From Stomatobaculum sp. (GTDB lineage Bacteria > Bacillota_A > Clostridia > Lachnospirales > Lachnospiraceae): a stretch of 19,919 nucleotides of DNA. Below the pieces are notes generated by a model. It was not told the DNA's origin. It did no database searches and saw only the letters and a list, made by a program, of their open reading frames with translations. This document shows, piece by piece, positions 15,893 to 19,919 of this stretch. Within the stretch, counting starts at the first letter, position 1. Each line of letters begins with the position of its first letter. The stretch covers positions 1 through 19,919 of the forward strand of contig JAFSYO010000141.1 of the NCBI GenBank assembly GCA_017449925.1, given 5' to 3'. The translations under genes were made by a program, and so were the position numbers.

Positions 15893-15957
15893 AGTCCCGC
15901 TTGCGGGACTTGCGCGCAGCGTTGATCTTGGTCGGAGATTGGTCTCCGGCCAGGATC
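15893..15957. repeat. Two tandem hairpins between hprK and murB
   Basis: The first (15924-15957) pairs GATCTTGGTCGGAGA with TCTCCGGCCAGGATC around TTGG: 15 pairs if G-U pairs are allowed on the plus strand, with two mismatches on the minus strand. It overlaps the hprK stop codon. The second (about 15893-15910) has AAGTCCCG and CGGGACTT arms with a 4-base loop, followed on the minus strand by TTAAATTAGGAG, so it ends close to the murB ribosome site. It could be a REP-like dispersed element or an RNA-processing site. Confidence 0.6.
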
Positions 15958-17086
15958 ACTCGTTGTCGTCGTCCAGGCTGGAGCTCTCGGATTCGATGCG
16001 GCACTCGTTCCGCTCCATCTCTCCGTAGTGCTCCGGCAGATCCGTGAGGTCGATGGTAGGAAGGTGCGCGTTGTTGTGCGGCACGTCCTTGTTCATCTCC
16101 TCGCCGATCCTTCTCCGCTCCGCGATCAGCTCTTCCTCGCGCTGGCTGCGCTCGTGCTCCGCGGCGCTCTTGATCATGTTCTCGGTGACGCGGTTGTAAA
16201 GCTCCTTCGCCGCGTTGTATCCCATCTTCTTCTGCCTGCGGTTGACTGCCGCGGTCTCGCAGATCACGGCCAGGTTCCGTCCGGGACGGATGGGAAGGGT
16301 GTTGCAGACCACCTTGACCCCCAGGAACTCCGTGTACTGGTCTTCCATTCCCAGGCGGTCGTAATCGCGGTCCTTGTCCCAGGGCTCCATCTTGATCACC
16401 AGGTCCACGGTCACGACGTCCTTCACGCACTCCGCGCCGAACAGGGCCTTCACGTCGATGATGCCGATGCCGCGAAGCTCGATGAAGTGCTTCGTGATGT
16501 TGGGGGACCGGCCGATCAGGGAGACGTCGGAAATACGGCGGAGCTCCACCACATCGTCCGCCACCAGGCGGTGTCCGCGGCGGACCAGCTCCAGCGCGGC
16601 TTCACTTTTACCGACGCCGGAATCGCCCATGATCAGAACGCCCTCGCCGTAGACATCCACGAGAACGCCGTGGATGGAAATGCGGGGCGCCAGTTTTGCC
16701 TTCAGCCAGCGGATCAGCTCTGCAGTGAGGTCCGCGGTAGGCTGATGGGTCACCAGACAGGGAATACCGTACTCATGGCATTTTCTGAGCAGCACCTCGT
16801 CCGGCCGCAGGTTCCTGGAAAAGATGATGCCGGGAAAGCGGTAGCGGCACATCTGGTCGAAGATCCGCTCCTTCTGGTCCTCGTACATGAGGCTGATGAA
16901 CTCTGTCTCCACGTTTCCGATCAGCTGCAGCCTCTCGTTGTCAAAGTGTGCAAAGAAGCCGGCCAGGGGAAGCGCCGGCCGGTTCACATCCGGAACGGTG
17001 ATGATGATGGAATCCGTGTCGATCTCCGGTGTCAGGTTCTTGAAATGGTTACTGTTGATGAGCTGAGTAACTGTGATCCCCTGCAT
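15956..17086 (-). CDS. hprK: HPr kinase/phosphorylase
   Basis: HprK phosphorylates and dephosphorylates Ser46 of HPr and Crh in response to glycolytic intermediates and phosphate, driving carbon catabolite control. The product has 376 aa from the ATG at 17086. The N-terminal domain covers 1-130. The catalytic part shows His139 (ISIHGVLVDVYGEG), the P-loop GDSGVGKS (154-161), ADDVV (176-180) and the family signature IELRGIGIIDV (202-212). I prefer the ATG at 17086 because AAGGAG is 8 bases upstream; the GTG at 17092 is too close to it. The start is 2 bases past the uvrC stop. About 70 residues after residue 305 form a charged, probably disordered tail beyond the usual roughly 310-residue protein. 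Its probable target is the HPr-like protein in the same operon. Confidence 0.97.
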   Translation of the reverse strand: MQGITVTQLINSNHFKNLTPEIDTDSIIITVPDVNRPALPLAGFFAHFDNERLQLIGNVETEFISLMYEDQKERIFDQMCRYRFPGIIFSRNLRPDEVLLRKCHEYGIPCLVTHQPTADLTAELIRWLKAKLAPRISIHGVLVDVYGEGVLIMGDSGVGKSEAALELVRRGHRLVADDVVELRRISDVSLIGRSPNITKHFIELRGIGIIDVKALFGAECVKDVVTVDLVIKMEPWDKDRDYDRLGMEDQYTEFLGVKVVCNTLPIRPGRNLAVICETAAVNRRQKKMGYNAAKELYNRVTENMIKSAAEHERSQREEELIAERRRIGEEMNKDVPHNNAHLPTIDLTDLPEHYGEMERNECRIESESSSLDDDNE

Positions 17087-17088
17087 AT

Positions 17089-18981
17089 TCACTGCTCCTT
17101 CTCCGCCTTTACTGCCGGCGGGTCCTCTGTTTTTTCGTTACTATTCATCGTATCATAACTTCTGAAAAATTGATAGACAGATGCGGCGGCCGCGGCGTTC
17201 ATATCAGGCGCCGCGGAAAGCTCCTCCAGACTGGCCGCGTGGATCCCCTCCAGGCTTCCGAACTGCCTGAGAAGAGCTTTCCGCCGGACCGGTCCGATCC
17301 CCGGAATTCCGTCCAGAAGGGACCTCACCTGGTCCTTCGAACGGAGGGAACGGTGGTACTCGATAGCAAAACGGTGCGCCTCGTCCTGGATCCGGGTGAT
17401 GAGCCGGAAGCCCTCGGAGTGCTGGTCGATGGGCACCTCACCCCCCCGGTACCAGAGGGCCCTGGTCCTGTGCCGGTCGTCCTTTACCATGCCGCAGACC
17501 GGGATCCCGAGCTTAAGCTCCTCCAGCACCTCCAGTGCGATATTCACCTGGCCCCTGCCGCCGTCCATAAGGATGAGGTCCGGCAGCTTCAGGAAGTGAT
17601 CGTCTTTCTGCTCCAGAGAGTGGGTGAGACGCCGGGTCAGCACCTCCCGCATGGAAGCGTAATCGTCCGGCCCGACGACAGTGCGGATGCGGAACTTCCG
17701 GTAATCGCTCTTCTTCGGCTTTCCGTCTTCATAGACCACCATGGAACCCACAGACTCCACGCCGGAAATGTTGGAGATATCGTAAGCCTCCATGCGGCTG
17801 ATGCCGGACAGTCCCGTCAGCGCCTCGATCTCCCGGACCGCCCCGCTGCTCCGGGCCACGTCCATCTGCAGACGCTCCCGGTCCTTTTCCAGGATCATGG
17901 CGGCATTCCGCTCCGCCAGCTCCATCAGTTTTTCCTTTTCTCCCTTTTTCGGCACCACGAGCCGCACGCGGGATCCCCGCTTCTCCGAAAGCCAGTCGGA
18001 AAGAAGCTTCGCATCCGGAAGCGTCTCCCTCAGCCAGATCTCCCGAGGCAGGAAGGGAGTTCCCGCATAGAACTGCTTCACGAAAGACTCCAGCAGCTCC
18101 GCATCTTCCTCTTCCACTGCTGTCCTGAGATAGTGATGCTCCCTGCCGACGATGCGTCCCTCCCGCACAAAGAACACCTGGATCACCGCTTCCCGGTCAT
18201 CCCGGGCCAGGGCGATCAGGTCCCGGTCCTCCATGCCGTCGGAGGTGATCTTCTGCTTCTGGGCAATGTGGTCCACGCTGTTCAGAAGATCCCTGAGCTC
18301 CGCCGCCCGCTCGAATTCCATCGCGTCGGAAGCTTTCATCATCTCGTCCCGGATCCGGTCCATCACCGGATCGAACTTCCCGTTCAGGAATCCCAGGGCC
18401 GCATCCACGTTCTTCCGGTACTCTTCCTCGGAAATAAACCCCTGGCAGGGCGCGCCGCACTGGTGGATGTGATAGTTGAGGCAGGGCCGCTCCTTCCCGA
18501 TATCCTTCGGCAGGACACGGCTGCAGTCCCGCAGGCGGAACACCTTGTACATCAGGTCCAGGGTGTCCCGGACCGCCGAGCTGCTGGAGAAGGGGCCGAA
18601 ATACTTCGCCTTGTCCTTCTGAAGCTTCCTGGTCAGGAAGATTCTCGGGTAAGGCTCCCGGACCGTGACCTTGATATACGGATCAGTCTTGTCGTCCCTC
18701 AGAAGAGTATTGTAGCGGGGCCGGTTCTCCTTGATCAGGTTGTTCTCCAGAACCAGGGCTTCCAGTTCCGAGTCGGTGACGATATACTCGAAGTGATCGA
18801 TCAGACTGATCATCTTCAGGATCTTCGTGGTCTTGCCCCGGGAGGTCTGGAAATACTGGTGCACCCGGTTATAAAGATTCACCGCCTTGCCCACGTAAAG
18901 GATCTCGTCCTTCTTATCGTGCATGATATACACGCCCGGGCTTTTCGGCAGTTTTTTCAGTTCTTCCTGAATATCAAACAT
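17089..18981 (-). CDS. uvrC: UvrABC system protein C (excinuclease subunit)
   Basis: UvrC makes both incisions around bulky DNA lesions after UvrA and UvrB have marked them. The product has 630 aa. Domains in order: GIY-YIG nuclease (about 13-95, [19 protein letters not shown]), a UVR motif near 200-235 ([14 protein letters not shown]), the RNase H-like nuclease of the 3' half with [11 protein letters not shown] and [13 protein letters not shown], and helix-hairpin-helix DNA-binding repeats near the end ([20 protein letters not shown]). The ATG at 18981 gives the family start [20 protein letters not shown]. An in-frame TTG at 19008 overlaps the stop of the upstream gene and lacks a ribosome site. 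The ATG's own site (AAAGGGA) is 13 bases away, so translation may be coupled to the DUF1653 gene. Confidence 0.97.
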   Translation of the reverse strand: MFDIQEELKKLPKSPGVYIMHDKKDEILYVGKAVNLYNRVHQYFQTSRGKTTKILKMISLIDHFEYIVTDSELEALVLENNLIKENRPRYNTLLRDDKTDPYIKVTVREPYPRIFLTRKLQKDKAKYFGPFSSSSAVRDTLDLMYKVFRLRDCSRVLPKDIGKERPCLNYHIHQCGAPCQGFISEEEYRKNVDAALGFLNGKFDPVMDRIRDEMMKASDAMEFERAAELRDLLNSVDHIAQKQKITSDGMEDRDLIALARDDREAVIQVFFVREGRIVGREHHYLRTAVEEEDAELLESFVKQFYAGTPFLPREIWLRETLPDAKLLSDWLSEKRGSRVRLVVPKKGEKEKLMELAERNAAMILEKDRERLQMDVARSSGAVREIEALTGLSGISRMEAYDISNISGVESVGSMVVYEDGKPKKSDYRKFRIRTVVGPDDYASMREVLTRRLTHSLEQKDDHFLKLPDLILMDGGRGQVNIALEVLEELKLGIPVCGMVKDDRHRTRALWYRGGEVPIDQHSEGFRLITRIQDEAHRFAIEYHRSLRSKDQVRSLLDGIPGIGPVRRKALLRQFGSLEGIHAASLEELSAAPDMNAAAAASVYQFFRSYDTMNSNEKTEDPPAVKAEKEQ

Positions 18982-19004
18982 GGCGGGCGATAATCCCTTT
19001 CCTG

Positions 19005-19646
19005 TCAAACTCTGCGGGTGATGATCCCGTTCCTTCCGTCTCTCAGTCTGTTGCTTTCGTAGCGCTCCTGGGTCTTCATCCAGGAAAGAATGCCCTGGAC
19101 CTGGGTACGGACGTCCCCCTCCTGGGCAGGCATATCCAGAGCCATGTAGATGCTGTCCAGCTCTCTCTGGGTCAGGCGGCCCATGCCGGAGACCAGGACG
19201 GCTTTCTTCTCTTCCCGGGTCTCCGCGTCAAGGAAAGCGAGCAGCACCTCGGAAGCTGAGGCAGCCTGTTCTGCGGGGACGGGTGCAGCTGCTGCCTCTG
19301 CGGATTCCGCGGATGATGCCGCTGCCGTCTGTGCGGATTCCGCGGATGATGCCGCTGCCGTCTGTGCGGATTCCGCGGGTGATGCCGCTGCCGTCTGTGC
19401 GGATGCTCCGGGCAGAACACGCTCGAAGCGCCACTCCTGGGCAGCCTCCGGGTACTTCTCCCGGTCGGTCCTGCTGAGGAAATTTTCCAGCGGCCGGACC
19501 CAGATCCGGTAATCTCCGTAAAGCGCCTGGTAGACAACGACCTGCTCTTCCGTCTCCGCGTCACAAGCCACGGCTATGATCTGATACAGTCTGTTCTTAA
19601 AATGGCGGTAGAACTCTCCGGGGCGGGGAATGTCTCTCTTTTCCAC
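19005..19646 (-). CDS. DUF1653-domain protein with Ala-rich tandem-repeat linker
   Basis: The product has 213 aa. The N-terminal DUF1653 domain (about 6-80) starts [17 protein letters not shown] and includes [18 protein letters not shown]; its function is unknown. A flexible linker follows (about 81-125) made of [11 protein letters not shown] units. A helical C-terminal domain (about 126-200) contains [15 protein letters not shown] and ends near ERYESNRLR, an arrangement I have seen in Lachnospiraceae proteins. The start is a GTG at 19646: AAGGAG lies 7 bases upstream and the promoter -10 is about 30 bases upstream. A longer reading to an ATG at 19688 would start upstream of that -10. It heads the operon DUF1653-uvrC-hprK-murB-whiA-HPr-like; a role in repair is not implied by this alone. 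Confidence 0.88.
   Translation of the reverse strand: MEKRDIPRPGEFYRHFKNRLYQIIAVACDAETEEQVVVYQALYGDYRIWVRPLENFLSRTDREKYPEAAQEWRFERVLPGASAQTAAASPAESAQTAAASSAESAQTAAASSAESAEAAAAPVPAEQAASASEVLLAFLDAETREEKKAVLVSGMGRLTQRELDSIYMALDMPAQEGDVRTQVQGILSWMKTQERYESNRLRDGRNGIITRRV
19300..19403. repeat. 33-bp tandem repeat inside the DUF1653 gene
   Basis: Three consecutive 33-bp units start at 19300, 19333 and 19366, with the beginning of a fourth at 19399. They encode 11-residue units, [11 protein letters not shown]. Because the unit is a multiple of three, changes in copy number would keep the reading frame. The units are nearly identical, with single base changes such as TCC versus CCC codons. Confidence 0.9.
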
Positions 19647-19676
19647 AGATGATCTCCTTTCCCTTCTTCTGCCGAA

Positions 19677-19685
19677 AGTATACCA
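19677..19685 (-). promoter_or_regulatory. Extended -10 promoter of the DUF1653-uvrC operon
   Basis: On the minus strand TGGTATACT carries a -10 box TATACT (complement of 19677-19682) with an upstream TGG extension. The -35 region is poor. The start of transcription would lie near 19670, giving a leader of about 25 bases before the GTG at 19646. Confidence 0.5.
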
Positions 19686-19700
19686 CAAAACCCTTCTGTA

Positions 19701-19709
19701 TGGTAAAAT
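19701..19709 (+). promoter_or_regulatory. Extended -10 promoter of the DUF1846 gene
   Basis: TGGTAAAAT provides a -10 box TAAAAT (19704-19709) with a TGG extension and no good -35. It is back to back with the divergent promoter at 19677-19685, their -10 boxes only about 20 bp apart, so polymerase binding at one may exclude the other. The leader would be about 55 bases. Confidence 0.5.
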
Positions 19710-19772
19710 CCAAGAGTTGGAGTTGAGGGGACCGCACCGGACGGCCCGAAGCGTTCATCGAAGGAGAAAACT

Positions 19773-19919
19773 ATGAAAATCGGGTTTGACAACAACAAAT
19801 ACCTCACCATGCAGTCTGAGCACATCAAAGACCGCATCGCGAAATTCGGCGACAAGCTGTATCTGGAATTCGGCGGCAAGCTGTTCGACGACTTCCACGC
19901 TTCCCGCGTCCTGCCGGGA
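19773..19919 (+). CDS. DUF1846-family protein, 5' end only
   Basis: The window contains only the first 49 codons. The sequence [20 protein letters not shown] followed by [20 protein letters not shown] matches the very conserved start of DUF1846 proteins, which are about 500 aa long and common in Firmicutes. Their biochemical function is not established as far as I know. AAGGAG lies 6 bases before the ATG. It is the only clear plus-strand housekeeping-like gene here and is transcribed divergently from the DUF1653-uvrC operon. Confidence 0.9.
   Translation, partial: MKIGFDNNKYLTMQSEHIKDRIAKFGDKLYLEFGGKLFDDFHASRVLPG

Noticed and set aside
15864..16430. A 188-codon minus-strand frame overlapping the hprK end
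   Set aside because: It is an Arg/Gly-rich shadow of hprK in another frame. Only its tail over the intergenic hairpins (SPTKINAARKSRKRDFK) is worth noting, as part of a possible repeat.
17170..18993. A 607-codon open frame on the plus strand, antisense to uvrC
   Set aside because: It mirrors uvrC codons in GC-rich DNA, is rich in His, Leu, Asp and Val without any recognisable domain, and lacks a ribosome site; uvrC is certain on the other strand.
19300..19403. Tandem repeats considered as a CRISPR array
   Set aside because: The units are contiguous 33-bp copies without spacers and lie in frame within a coding gene.

Overview
The window looks like a chromosomal segment of a moderately GC-rich Clostridia member, most likely Lachnospiraceae. 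The basis is the set of Firmicute-type genes (HprK plus an HPr/Crh-like protein next to WhiA, DnaE beside PfkA, GreA-LysS) and small DUF families (DUF1653, DUF1846, DUF6145-like) that I associate with that family. Genus-level placement is not possible from this sequence.

Region 1 (about 1-5300) is accessory DNA, visibly more AT-rich than the rest. A broken plus-strand gene of unknown function (3-484) faces a minus-strand two-gene operon. The first operon gene encodes an AlbA_2/Schlafen-type protein with a GHKL-like ATPase motif (3745-5136). The second encodes a 982-aa protein combining a coiled coil, a zinc-binding archaeo-eukaryotic primase of the TOTE conflict-system type, a superfamily 2 helicase and a phospholipase-D-like tail (772-3720). 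The operon has a recognisable promoter with two direct repeats just upstream. A bidirectional-looking terminator and an unusual cluster of palindromes and short direct repeats follow it. The last 30 or so codons of the helicase are frameshifted by one missing base, and the plus-strand gene also seems to have lost one base.

Region 2 (about 5310-19680) is a dense housekeeping block, entirely on the minus strand. In transcription order (right to left) it runs: DUF1653 protein, uvrC, hprK, murB, whiA, Crh-like HPr, dnaE, pfkA, terminator, DUF6145-like gene, dusB, then a strong sigma-A promoter, greA, lysS and terminator. DUF1653 to the HPr-like gene are tightly packed (overlaps or gaps of a few to tens of bases, 79 at most) and probably form one operon. 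They combine DNA repair, carbon-catabolite signalling (HprK and its likely Ser46 substrate), cell-wall precursor synthesis and the WhiA regulator. The HPr-like protein has Ser46 but Asp instead of His15, so it is Crh-like: a regulatory rather than a sugar-phosphotransfer protein. rapZ, often found between murB and whiA, is absent here.

Region 3 (19647-19919) is a divergent promoter region and the 5' end of a plus-strand DUF1846 gene cut by the window edge.

There are no rRNA or tRNA genes, CRISPR arrays or insertion sequences that I can support.
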